A stretch of 64,000 bases of DNA from Siculibacillus lacustris (GTDB lineage: Bacteria > Pseudomonadota > Alphaproteobacteria > Rhizobiales > Ancalomicrobiaceae), in contig NZ_SJFN01000010.1 in assembly GCF_004328075.1 (NCBI RefSeq), positions 124,001-188,000 of the forward strand. The letters are read 5' to 3'. This document shows positions 18,948 to 26,497 of the stretch, one piece after another. Position 1 is the first letter of the stretch. Every line of letters begins with the position of its first letter. Below the pieces are notes generated by a model that worked only from the letters and a program-made list of their open reading frames with translations, ran no database searches and was not told the origin of the DNA. Position numbers and translations under genes: made by a program.

Positions 18948-20354
18948 ATGTCACTCGCCGTGGTCGGTCGGAAGCCCGTGATCGGGTTGCTCGGCATCAT
19001 GCAGGAACTCTACGACAAGATGCTGCCGGGGATCACCGAGCGGCAGGAAAGCTACGGACGCGCCGTGGCGGCGAAACTCGAAGGCGTCGCCGAGGTGCGC
19101 TTCCCCAAGGCGGTGCGCTGCCGGGAAGACATCGAAGAAGTGATGGGCGGCTTCCAGCGCGATGGCGTCGACGGCGTGCTGATCGTCATGCTGACCTACG
19201 GGCCGGGCCTGCGGCTGGTCAACGCCTTCCGCGACTGCTCGCTGCCCCTGATGCTCGCCAACATCCAGCCGGAGCCCAAGGTGACGCCGGCCTGGGACAT
19301 GGGCGACCTCACCTACAACCAGGGTGTCCATGGCGCCCAGGACACCGCCAACACGCTGATCCGTCTCGGCAAGCAGTTCACGGTGTTCTCCGGTGACTGG
19401 CAGAGCGAGGCCTTCGTGACGGCGTTCGAGACCTTCGCGGTCGCCGCCCACACGGTCACGGCGATGAAGCAGGCGAAGATCGCGGTGTTCGGGCGGATGC
19501 CCGGCATGGGCGACATCCTGACCGATCCGCACACCTTCATGCGGCGTCTCGGGCCGCAGGTCGACCACATCGGCATGGGCTCGATCGTCTACGAGATGGA
19601 GCAGTCGACCAAGGCCGACATCGACGCGGTGCTGGCCTATTGCAACGCCAATTTCGAGATGGATCCGAAGCTCAAGCCGGCCCAGCTCGAAGAGGCGGCG
19701 AAGATCCAGGTCGGCATCGCCCGCGTGCTGGAGAAGGGTGGCTACGACGGCTTCTCGCTGTACTTCAACGAGATCGGCTTCGACGGGCGCTTCACCCAGA
19801 TCCACATGATGGCCGCCTCCAACCTGATGGCCGAAGGCTACGGCTATGCCGCGGAAGGCGACACCAACTGTGCCTCGCTGATGGTCGCGGCCCGGGCGAT
19901 CGCCCCGGATCCGCACTTCACCGAAATGTACGCCATGGACTTCGAGCGCGACGCGGCGCTGCAGAGCCACATGGGCGAGGGCAACTGGAAGGTGGCGCGG
20001 CGCGACCGCAAGCCGAAGCTGATCGATCGGCCGCTCGGCATCGGTGGGCTCGACAATCCGCCGACCGTGCTGTTCCAGGCCGAGCCGGGTCCGGCGACCC
20101 TGGTCAGTCTGGTGTCGCTCGGCGGCGACGCCTACCGGCTGGTGGTGGTGCAGGGCACGATTCTCGAGACCGAGGACCTGCCGACCGTCGAGATGCCCTA
20201 CTTCTTCTATCGGCCCGACACCGGCGTCACCGAATGTCTGACCGGCTGGCTGAAGAACGGCGGCACCCACCATCAGGTGCTGCACCTCGGCGACGTGCGG
20301 CCGCGCTGGAAGGCCTATTGCGAACTCGCCGGCATCGAATACGTCGAAGTCTGA
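18948..20354 (+). CDS. araA: L-arabinose isomerase AraA
   Basis: A 468-residue isomerase converting L-arabinose to L-ribulose with Mn. It shows LTYGPGLRLVNAFRDCSLPLMLANIQPE in the N-terminal domain, GRMPGMGDI in the middle, and the metal-site region AEGDTNCASLMVAARA. Near the C-terminus is GGTHHQVLHLGD with a ligand histidine. It is somewhat shorter than the 500-residue E. coli enzyme and seems to belong to a divergent AraA branch. GGAGGAA precedes the ATG. The order araB-araD-araA differs from E. coli araBAD. A strong terminator follows. Confidence 0.92.
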   Translation: MSLAVVGRKPVIGLLGIMQELYDKMLPGITERQESYGRAVAAKLEGVAEVRFPKAVRCREDIEEVMGGFQRDGVDGVLIVMLTYGPGLRLVNAFRDCSLPLMLANIQPEPKVTPAWDMGDLTYNQGVHGAQDTANTLIRLGKQFTVFSGDWQSEAFVTAFETFAVAAHTVTAMKQAKIAVFGRMPGMGDILTDPHTFMRRLGPQVDHIGMGSIVYEMEQSTKADIDAVLAYCNANFEMDPKLKPAQLEEAAKIQVGIARVLEKGGYDGFSLYFNEIGFDGRFTQIHMMAASNLMAEGYGYAAEGDTNCASLMVAARAIAPDPHFTEMYAMDFERDAALQSHMGEGNWKVARRDRKPKLIDRPLGIGGLDNPPTVLFQAEPGPATLVSLVSLGGDAYRLVVVQGTILETEDLPTVEMPYFFYRPDTGVTECLTGWLKNGGTHHQVLHLGDVRPRWKAYCELAGIEYVEV

Positions 20355-20383
20355 TCGACACCACCATCGTCGAAGCCGCTCAG

Positions 20384-20410
20384 CGGGCCGGGATCTTCCC
20401 GGCCCGTTTT
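20384..20410 (+). terminator. Rho-independent terminator of araBDA
   Basis: CGGGCCGGGA (20384-20393) and TCCCGGCCCG (20397-20406) form a perfect 10-bp stem with a 3-base loop, followed by TTTT and more pyrimidines. It lies 30 bases after the araA stop. Confidence 0.9.
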
Positions 20411-20875
20411 CGTTCGTCGGACAGCGCGCGGCCGTCGGGCGTCATCGCCGCGTCGCGAGCAGCGCGCAAATTTCGCAATTGCGAAGAGTGATCGCGCGAA
20501 CGTCAACGTCCGGACGTCGGCGAGACCCGCTGCAGCGCAGCAAGATTTCGAAATCTGAGCAGTCGAGCGTACGTAGTCACCGTGATGCCCCCCCGTCGCG
20601 GGCGGTAGATGCTTCCCGACGGCTTGACGGCGACGGCCGAAAGGGCCACCAACTGTCTGCTACATTCGTCGTACGACGACGGCGGACGGGGTGGCTGCGT
20701 CACTCGGTCCCACTCGTCACGAAGGAAAATCGAGAGTGTTTGCTGCAATGCACGCTCCGTCCGGTGATCCGCACTGCAGCACGAGTCCTGCCGCACTGCG
20801 CCGACCGCGACACACAGAACCATTTCCGCCGAACCGAGGCCGCCGCAGCGCGTCCTCCTGCCACCGAGGCCCGTC
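20411..20875. other. ackA upstream region with three palindromes
   Basis: These 465 bases carry no convincing gene and are clearly less GC-rich than the genes. Three perfect palindromes stand out: TTCGCAATTGCGAA (20472-20485), AGATTTCGAAATCT (20542-20555) and CGTCGTACGACG (20667-20678). They are candidate operators for ackA-pta. A TACATT at 20661 could be a -10, but no good -35 lies at the right distance. Confidence 0.4.
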
Positions 20876-22081
20876 ATGTCGTCCGCTCTGAAACTCGTCC
20901 TGGTGATCAACTGCGGCAGCTCGTCGCTGAAATTCTCGCTCCTGCCGGTGGGTAGCAACGAGCCGCTGATGTCGGGTCTGGCCGAGTGCCTCGGGCTCGC
21001 CGACGCCCGGCTGGTGATCAAGAAGGACGGTGAGAAGACCACCTCGTCGCTGCTCGGCGGCGCCCACGGCGAGGCGCTGGCCTCGCTGCTGGCTCACATC
21101 CGCGAACTCGGGCTGCTCGAATCGATCCGTGCGGTCGGTCATCGCATGGTCCACGGCGGCGAGCGCTTCACCGCCTCGGCGCTGATCACCCCGGAGATCC
21201 TGACCGACATCCAGGCCTGCAACCCGCTGGCGCCGCTCCACAACCCGGCCAACCTGCTCGGCGTGCGCGCCGCGCTGGCGAGCCTGCCGGGAATCCCGCA
21301 GGTGGCGGTGTTCGACACCGCCTTCCACCAGACCATGCCGCCCGAGGCCTATACCTACGCGATCCCGCAGAAATACTATCGTGAGCTCGGCGTGCGCCGC
21401 TACGGCTTCCACGGCACCTCGCATCGCTACGTCGCCGAAGAGGCGGTGCGGCTGCTGGCGCTCGATCCCGCCGACCACGGCATCGTCATCGCCCATCTCG
21501 GCAACGGCGCCTCGGCGACCGCGGTGCTGAACGGCGCCAGCGTCGACACCACCATGGGGCTGACCCCGCTCGAAGGTCTGGTGATGGGGACGCGGGCCGG
21601 CGACGTCGATTTCGGGGCGATCGCCCACATCGCCCGGGCCGAAGGCTTCGACCTCGACCGCGTCGAGACGCTGCTCAACAAGGAGAGCGGCCTGCTCGGG
21701 ATCTCGGAACTGTCGAGCGACTGCCGGGCCCTGGAAGCGGCGATCGACGACGGCCATCACGGCGCCAAGCTGGCGCTCGACGTCTTCGTGCATCGCCTCG
21801 CCCGCCACGTCGGCGGCCTCGCCACCGCGCTGCCGCGCTTCGACGCGCTGATCTTCACCGGCGGCATCGGCGAGAACTCGCGGCGCATCCGCGCCATGAC
21901 CATCGCCCGGCTCGCGGTGTTCGGCCTCGTGCTCGACCCGGCGGCCAACGACGCCACGGTCGGCGGCAAGGCCGGCAAGATCGCCGTCGCCCCGTCCGGC
22001 CTCGTCGCGGCCGTGGTGCCGACCGACGAGGAGAGCATGATCGCCCGCGACACCGCCCGTATCGCCGGTCTTTCCGCCTGA
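20876..22081 (+). CDS. ackA: Acetate kinase
   Basis: The 401-residue ASKHA-fold kinase interconverts acetyl phosphate and acetate with ADP/ATP. Family motifs are VLVINCGSSSLKFSL at the start, VGHRMVHGGERF near residue 85, YGFHGTSHRYVAEEA near 180, NGASVDTTMGLTPLEGL, and FTGGIGENS near 325. The length is typical. It is followed 74 bases later by pta, the usual pairing for acetate overflow or acetate and acetyl phosphate use. Confidence 0.97.
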   Translation: MSSALKLVLVINCGSSSLKFSLLPVGSNEPLMSGLAECLGLADARLVIKKDGEKTTSSLLGGAHGEALASLLAHIRELGLLESIRAVGHRMVHGGERFTASALITPEILTDIQACNPLAPLHNPANLLGVRAALASLPGIPQVAVFDTAFHQTMPPEAYTYAIPQKYYRELGVRRYGFHGTSHRYVAEEAVRLLALDPADHGIVIAHLGNGASATAVLNGASVDTTMGLTPLEGLVMGTRAGDVDFGAIAHIARAEGFDLDRVETLLNKESGLLGISELSSDCRALEAAIDDGHHGAKLALDVFVHRLARHVGGLATALPRFDALIFTGGIGENSRRIRAMTIARLAVFGLVLDPAANDATVGGKAGKIAVAPSGLVAAVVPTDEESMIARDTARIAGLSA

Positions 22082-22094
22082 TCCGCACGCGTCC

Positions 22095-22124
22095 CGGGTT
22101 CCGTGGGCGCGCCCGCGGGACCCG
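22095..22124 (+). promoter_or_regulatory. Long hairpin between ackA and pta
   Basis: CGGGTTCCGTGGGCG (22095-22109) directly abuts CGCCCGCGGGACCCG (22110-22124). They pair over 15 positions with two G-T pairs, the central bases forming the loop. It lies 13 bases after the ackA stop with no T-run, so it is probably an intercistronic stabilising or attenuating structure. Confidence 0.5.
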
Positions 22125-22155
22125 ACGCACTCAACTCTCGAGGACACGTCGCGCC

Positions 22156-24294
22156 ATGAACGCTCGCTCTCGTCATCGCACCTTCTATCTCGTCCCGATC
22201 TCGCGGGAGACCGGCCTCACCTCGATGGCCCTCGGTCTGGTCCGCGCCCTGCAGCTCGCCGGCGTGCGGGTCGGCTTCGTCAAGCCGATCGTCCAGCCGG
22301 AATCGATGATCGGCGACACCGATCTCGCCAGCCATTTCGCCCGCACCCTGTGCGGCACCACGACCCCCGACCCGATCCCCTTCGCCCATGCCGCCGAACT
22401 GGTGCGCACCGGTCAGATCGGTTCGCTGATGGAAGAAGTGGTGGCGCTGGTCGAAACGGTGCGCGCCAACCACGACGTGGTGGTGGTCGAGGGCCTGATC
22501 CCCGACGCCGACATCCAGATCGCCACCCGCCTCAACATCGGCACGATCCGCAGCCTCGGCGCCGATCTGATCCCGGTGATCGCCGGCGGTTCCCGTGACG
22601 CGACCGAACTGGCGGCGATCGCCGCCACGGCCGCCGAACAATACGGCGACGAAGGCCGGCGGCCGCTGGCCGGCGTGCTGGTCAACCACTGCGGCGACGG
22701 CGCCGGCGCCGACCTGCTGATGACCGTCGGGGCGCTCGACGTGCCGGGCACCGAGAAGCCGGTGGCGATCCTGTCGGCGGTGCCGACGGTGACGCGGGTG
22801 TCGGCGCCGCGCGTGCTCGACGTCGCGGAAGGCCTGGGGCTGGGCATCTTCCATCGCGGCGCGATCGAGACGGTGCGCGCCGAGTCGATCCTGGTCGCCG
22901 CCCGCTCGCCCGAGAAGCTGATGCGCCATCTGAAGTCGGGCACCCTGGTGGTGACCCCGTCCGACCGCAGCGACGCGATCCTGACCGCGGCGCTGGTGGC
23001 GCAGCGCGGCATGCCGCTGGCCGGCCTGGTGCTGACCTGCGGCGGGACGATGGTGCCGGAACTGGCGGCGCTGTTCGACACGCCGCCGCTCGACCGTCTG
23101 CCGATTCTGACCACCGACGACGACACCTTCACCACCGCGTCGCGTCTGTCCAACCTGTCGAGCCATGTCGGCCGCGAGGACGGCGAGCGGATGGAGCGGA
23201 TGATCTCCTTCATCGCCGAGAAGGTCGACACCCGGCCGTTGCTGCGCCGGCTCGACCTGCCGGTCGAACAGTTGATGCCGCCGCCGGTGTTCCGTCACCG
23301 TCTGGTCGAGGCGGCGCGTCTCGCCGGCAAGCGCATCGTGCTGCCGGAGGGCGACGAGCCCCGCACCATCCGCGCTGCGGCGATCTGCGCGGAGAAGCGC
23401 ATCGCCCATTGCGTTCTGCTCGGGGCGCCCGACCGCATCCGCGCGGTCGCCAAGGCGCACGGCATCGATCTGCCGGCCGAGGTCGAGATCGTCGACCCCG
23501 AGACCGTGCGGGGGACCTACGTCGACCCGATGGTCGAATTGCGCAAGGCCAAGGGCCTCAATGCCCTCCAGGCTCACAAGCAGCTCGAGGACACGGTGGT
23601 GCTCGGCACCATGATGCTGGCCAAGGGCGACGTCGACGGACTGGTGTCCGGCGCGGTGCACACCACCGCTTCGACGGTGCGGCCGGCACTGCAGCTGATC
23701 AAGACCGCGCCCGGCTCGTCGATCGTGTCGAGCGTGTTCTTCATGCTGATGCCCGATCAGGTGCTGGTCTACGGCGACTGCGCGATCAACCCCGACCCGA
23801 CCGCCCAGGAACTGGCCGAGATCGCCATCCAGTCGGCGGATTCGGCGCGGGCCTTCGGCATCGAGCCGAAGGTGGCGATGATCTCCTATTCGACCGGCTC
23901 CTCGGGCACCGGCCTCGACGTCGACAAGGTGCGCGAAGCGACCGCCCTGGTGCGCGGCCGTCGGCCGGATCTGGTGATCGACGGGCCGATCCAGTACGAC
24001 GCCGCGTCGGTGGAGAGCGTCGGCCGCCAGAAGGCGCCCGACAGCCCGCTCGACGGCCATGCCAACGTGTTCATCTTCCCCGACCTCAACACCGGCAACA
24101 CCACCTACAAGGCGGTGCAGCGGTCGGCCGGGGTGGTGTCGGTCGGTCCGATGCTGCAGGGGCTGCGCAAGCCGGTCAACGACCTGTCGCGCGGCGCTCT
24201 GGTCGACGACATCGTCTATACGATCGCCCTCACGGCGATCCAGGCGGCCGCCGGCGACAAGACCGTGGCGGAACTCGATACCGCCGCCGAATGA
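22156..24294 (+). CDS. pta: Phosphate acetyltransferase, long form
   Basis: A 712-residue long-form Pta that interconverts acetyl-CoA and acetyl phosphate. The N-terminal third resembles a P-loop dethiobiotin synthetase-like domain (FYLVPISRETGLTSMALGLVRAL...GFVKPI). A DRTGG-type regulatory domain is in the middle. The catalytic domain from about residue 390 has RIVLPEGDEPRTIRAA, GLVSGAVHTTASTVRPALQLI and STGSSGTG. The length agrees with E. coli Pta (about 714). It is co-directional with ackA and probably in one operon. Confidence 0.95.
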   Translation: MNARSRHRTFYLVPISRETGLTSMALGLVRALQLAGVRVGFVKPIVQPESMIGDTDLASHFARTLCGTTTPDPIPFAHAAELVRTGQIGSLMEEVVALVETVRANHDVVVVEGLIPDADIQIATRLNIGTIRSLGADLIPVIAGGSRDATELAAIAATAAEQYGDEGRRPLAGVLVNHCGDGAGADLLMTVGALDVPGTEKPVAILSAVPTVTRVSAPRVLDVAEGLGLGIFHRGAIETVRAESILVAARSPEKLMRHLKSGTLVVTPSDRSDAILTAALVAQRGMPLAGLVLTCGGTMVPELAALFDTPPLDRLPILTTDDDTFTTASRLSNLSSHVGREDGERMERMISFIAEKVDTRPLLRRLDLPVEQLMPPPVFRHRLVEAARLAGKRIVLPEGDEPRTIRAAAICAEKRIAHCVLLGAPDRIRAVAKAHGIDLPAEVEIVDPETVRGTYVDPMVELRKAKGLNALQAHKQLEDTVVLGTMMLAKGDVDGLVSGAVHTTASTVRPALQLIKTAPGSSIVSSVFFMLMPDQVLVYGDCAINPDPTAQELAEIAIQSADSARAFGIEPKVAMISYSTGSSGTGLDVDKVREATALVRGRRPDLVIDGPIQYDAASVESVGRQKAPDSPLDGHANVFIFPDLNTGNTTYKAVQRSAGVVSVGPMLQGLRKPVNDLSRGALVDDIVYTIALTAIQAAAGDKTVAELDTAAE

Positions 24295-24302
24295 CGGGAC
24301 GA

Positions 24303-24332
24303 CCCGACGCGCGACCCCGGTCGTGCGTCGGG
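24303..24332 (+). terminator. Hairpin after pta
   Basis: CCCGACGCGCGACC (24303-24316) pairs with GGTCGTGCGTCGGG (24319-24332) over 14 positions with one G-T pair, just 8 bases after the pta stop. No T-run follows, so termination may depend on other factors, but the position suits an operon end. Confidence 0.55.
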
Positions 24333-24557
24333 CCGATCTGCGGCGGTGGCCGGTTCGGGCGGGTCGATCCGTGGCGACGCCCGGTGCGGCGACGTCCGCG
24401 CAACGGCGAGGCCGGCCCGGTGCTTTGCCGTCGCACACCGCTCGGATGACCGATCCGATTGCCGAATCTGGCGATCTCGCGCCCGTTCTCGTCCTTTCCG
24501 CCGACCTTCCGGCGGTGACGGAGCCGGTCTTCGGACCCTCCGGTGCTATTTCACGCC

Positions 24558-24622
24558 CGACAGAATCCTCCATGTAAACAGCCGGATCGCCACTGTGCGC
24601 GATCCGGGCCGATGCTTATACT
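24558..24622 (+). promoter_or_regulatory. Second araI-like AraC operator and promoter
   Basis: The site repeats the layout at 16275-16339. The first half-site is CGAC-N7-TCCATG (24558-24574); 21 bases on, CAGC (24579) starts the second half with the same CGGATCG. A -10-like TATACT lies at 24617-24622, again 38 bases from the second half-site start. Some 30 bases are nearly identical between the two copies. It points rightward to the ytfQ-like transporter genes, whose first start codon is about 670 bases on. Confidence 0.72.
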
Positions 24623-24629
24623 CCCGGAC

Positions 24630-25296
24630 GATCAATCGACCGCAGTGTCGAAGAACGAGAAGCGAGGGGTGCGGTCAGTCGCATGAGCCGTCGCCGTCGG
24701 AGGGAACGGGAGCTCGGCTCCCGAGGGGAAAGGGTGCTTCGATCATGGTCAGCCCGAACATCTGAGACCGCCCACGGTGCCGTCGGCGATCTTCGGCGCA
24801 TGCGCGTCGAGGCTCGATGCCGTCGGCCACGCGGACGGACTCCCGGCTCGATCGCGCCGGGTATCGATCACGAAATTCCAGAACGGACCGGACGAGACCT
24901 GCGCGGATGAGCCGCTGCGGACGAAGATCGTCCATATTCTGAAATGCGAGCGAATTCGTTCGGCGCCGCCGAACGTCCGAGCGTGAGGGGTCGTGGGAGC
25001 GCGCTTCGCGGGGCGCCTCGCCTCCTCGCAGGGGCCGGCCGATCGGTCCGGCTGCGGTTGCCGCTCCGGGGCTCAGGTCTCGGGGCGGGCGACTCGGAAT
25101 CACGGTCGGGAGCTCCGACCGCAGGGGCGACGCGTCGAGCGCCGCCCGGGAACAGGATCCGGACCCGCGGCGGACGGCGGGTGGTGGGATCCGAGACCGA
25201 CTGCCGTCCGTGCCGCCTCGTCCGAGACGCCCAACGCGTCCGGCGGGTGGTGATCGCCGACACCAGAACAAGACGTCAACGATGTGGAGGAAGACC
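24630..25296 (+). other. Long presumed leader before the ytfQ-like gene
   Basis: If the araI-like promoter at 24558-24622 is used, about 667 bases of transcript precede the binding-protein gene. I find no credible gene here on either strand; the open frames present are low-complexity and Arg-rich. A short hairpin, CGGGAGC-TCG-GCTCCCG, lies at 24707-24723. The part around 24900-24960 is richer in A and T, so a second promoter nearer the gene is possible. A decayed gene cannot be ruled out. Confidence 0.4.
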
Positions 25297-26247
25297 ATGA
25301 CCAGGACCAAGCTTCTCGGCGCCGCGACCTTCGGGTTCGGCCTGCTTCTGGCGGCCGGCAGCGCCTCGGCGCTGACCATCGGCTTCTCGCAGGTCGGTTC
25401 GGAAGGTGACTGGCGGCCGGCCTTCTCCAAGGACATGAAGGACGAAGCGGCCAAGCGCAACATCGACCTCAAGTACTCCGACGCCCAGGGCAAGGAAGAG
25501 AACCAGCTCAAGGCGGTTCGTTCGTTCATCGCCCAGAAGGTCGATGCGATCATCATCGCGCCGGTGGTGGTCACCGGTTGGGACGCGGTCCTCAAGGAAG
25601 CCAAGGCCGCCAAGATCCCGGTGTTCCTGGCCGACCGCGACGTCGACTCGGATCCGTCGCTGTTCGTCACCCGCATCTCCGCCGACTTCAACCTCGAAGG
25701 TCGTCTCGCCGGCGCCTGGCTCGCACAGGCGAGCAAGGGCAAGTGCGACGTCGTCGAGCTGCAGGGCACGGTCGGTTCCGCGCCGGCGTTGCAGCGCAAG
25801 AAGGGCTTCGAGTCGGTCACCGCGCTGTTCCCGGACATCAAGATCGTCAAGTCGCAGTCGGGTGACTTCACCACCGCCGGCGGCAAGGAAGTGGCCGAGA
25901 GCTTCATCAAGGCGACCAACGGCTTCAAGGGCATCTGCGCGGTCTATGCGCACAACGACAACATGCAGCTCGGCGCCATCCAGGCGATGAAGGAAGCCGG
26001 CCTGAAGCCGGGCAAGGACGTTCTGCTGGTCTCCGTCGACGGCGTGCCGGACATGTTCCGTCTGCTCGCCGCCGGTGAGGCCAATGCCTCGGTCGAACTC
26101 AAGTCCGACATCGGCAAGAACATCTATGACGTGGTCGAAGCCTACCTGAAGGGCAAGACCGACTTCCCGAAGTGGGTGCTGATCCCGTCCGATCTGCACA
26201 CCCAGGCCGACGCGGCCGCCGAGCTGGCCAAGCGCGGACTGAAGTGA
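25297..26247 (+). CDS. ytfQ: YtfQ-type furanose-binding protein (probable L-arabinose receptor)
   Basis: The 316-residue periplasmic protein has a signal peptide (MTRTKLLGAATFGFGLLLAA, cleavage after ASA). It closely follows E. coli YtfQ as I remember it: LTIGFSQVGSEGDWR, ENQLKAVRSFIAQKVDAIIIAPVV, VELQGTVGSAPALQRKKGF, KSQSGDFTTAGGKEV, VYAHNDNMQLGAIQAMKEAGLKPGKD and SVDGVPDMF. YtfQ binds galactofuranose; relatives in other bacteria take arabinose. The upstream AraC-type operator favours L-arabinose, probably its furanose form. I chose the ATG at 25297 because GTGGAGGA lies just before it; an ATG at 25282 is in frame. Confidence 0.9.
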   Translation: MTRTKLLGAATFGFGLLLAAGSASALTIGFSQVGSEGDWRPAFSKDMKDEAAKRNIDLKYSDAQGKEENQLKAVRSFIAQKVDAIIIAPVVVTGWDAVLKEAKAAKIPVFLADRDVDSDPSLFVTRISADFNLEGRLAGAWLAQASKGKCDVVELQGTVGSAPALQRKKGFESVTALFPDIKIVKSQSGDFTTAGGKEVAESFIKATNGFKGICAVYAHNDNMQLGAIQAMKEAGLKPGKDVLLVSVDGVPDMFRLLAAGEANASVELKSDIGKNIYDVVEAYLKGKTDFPKWVLIPSDLHTQADAAAELAKRGLK

Positions 26248-26260
26248 GACCGAGGGCCGT

Positions 26261-26286
26261 GCGGGTCGGGGTTCGTCCCCGCCCGC
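26261..26286 (+). promoter_or_regulatory. Hairpin just after the ytfQ-like gene
   Basis: GCGGGTCGGGG (26261-26271) pairs with CCCCGCCCGC (26277-26286) around a TTCGT loop, with one bulged T. It begins 14 bases after the binding-protein stop, and no T-run follows. The position mirrors the hairpins after the other two binding-protein genes whose permease and ATPase genes lie downstream, and it probably sets a higher receptor level. Confidence 0.5.
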
Positions 26287-26497
26287 CCGGCTCTCACGGT
26301 GCGGATCCTGCCCCTTCCGGTGTTCCTCCTCCTCGCTGCGGGGGCGCGGTCCGGGCGGCCGACGGCGACCCCCGTCGGCCGCCTGTCCGCGGACGCGCGG
26401 CGGCGTGGGGCGAGATCCGCGACGGGGCGACGCATCGACGCTCGCCGCGGACCGTTCCGCGACGTAGACTTGCGAACCACCACAGGAGCAGCGGCGC

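Noticed and set aside
20624-20666. TTGACG with TACATT as an ackA promoter
   Set aside because: The spacer is about 31 bases, far outside the usual 15-19.
24944-25300. Small rightward frame of 118 codons just before the ytfQ-like gene
   Set aside because: The product is almost only Arg, Gly, Ala, Ser and Pro, has no ribosome binding site, and overlaps the true start region.
24675-25934. A leftward frame of about 420 codons covering the ytfQ upstream region and part of ytfQ
   Set aside because: The half opposite ytfQ is clearly a shadow. The half in the spacer has no recognisable motif or ribosome binding site, though a decayed gene there cannot be excluded.
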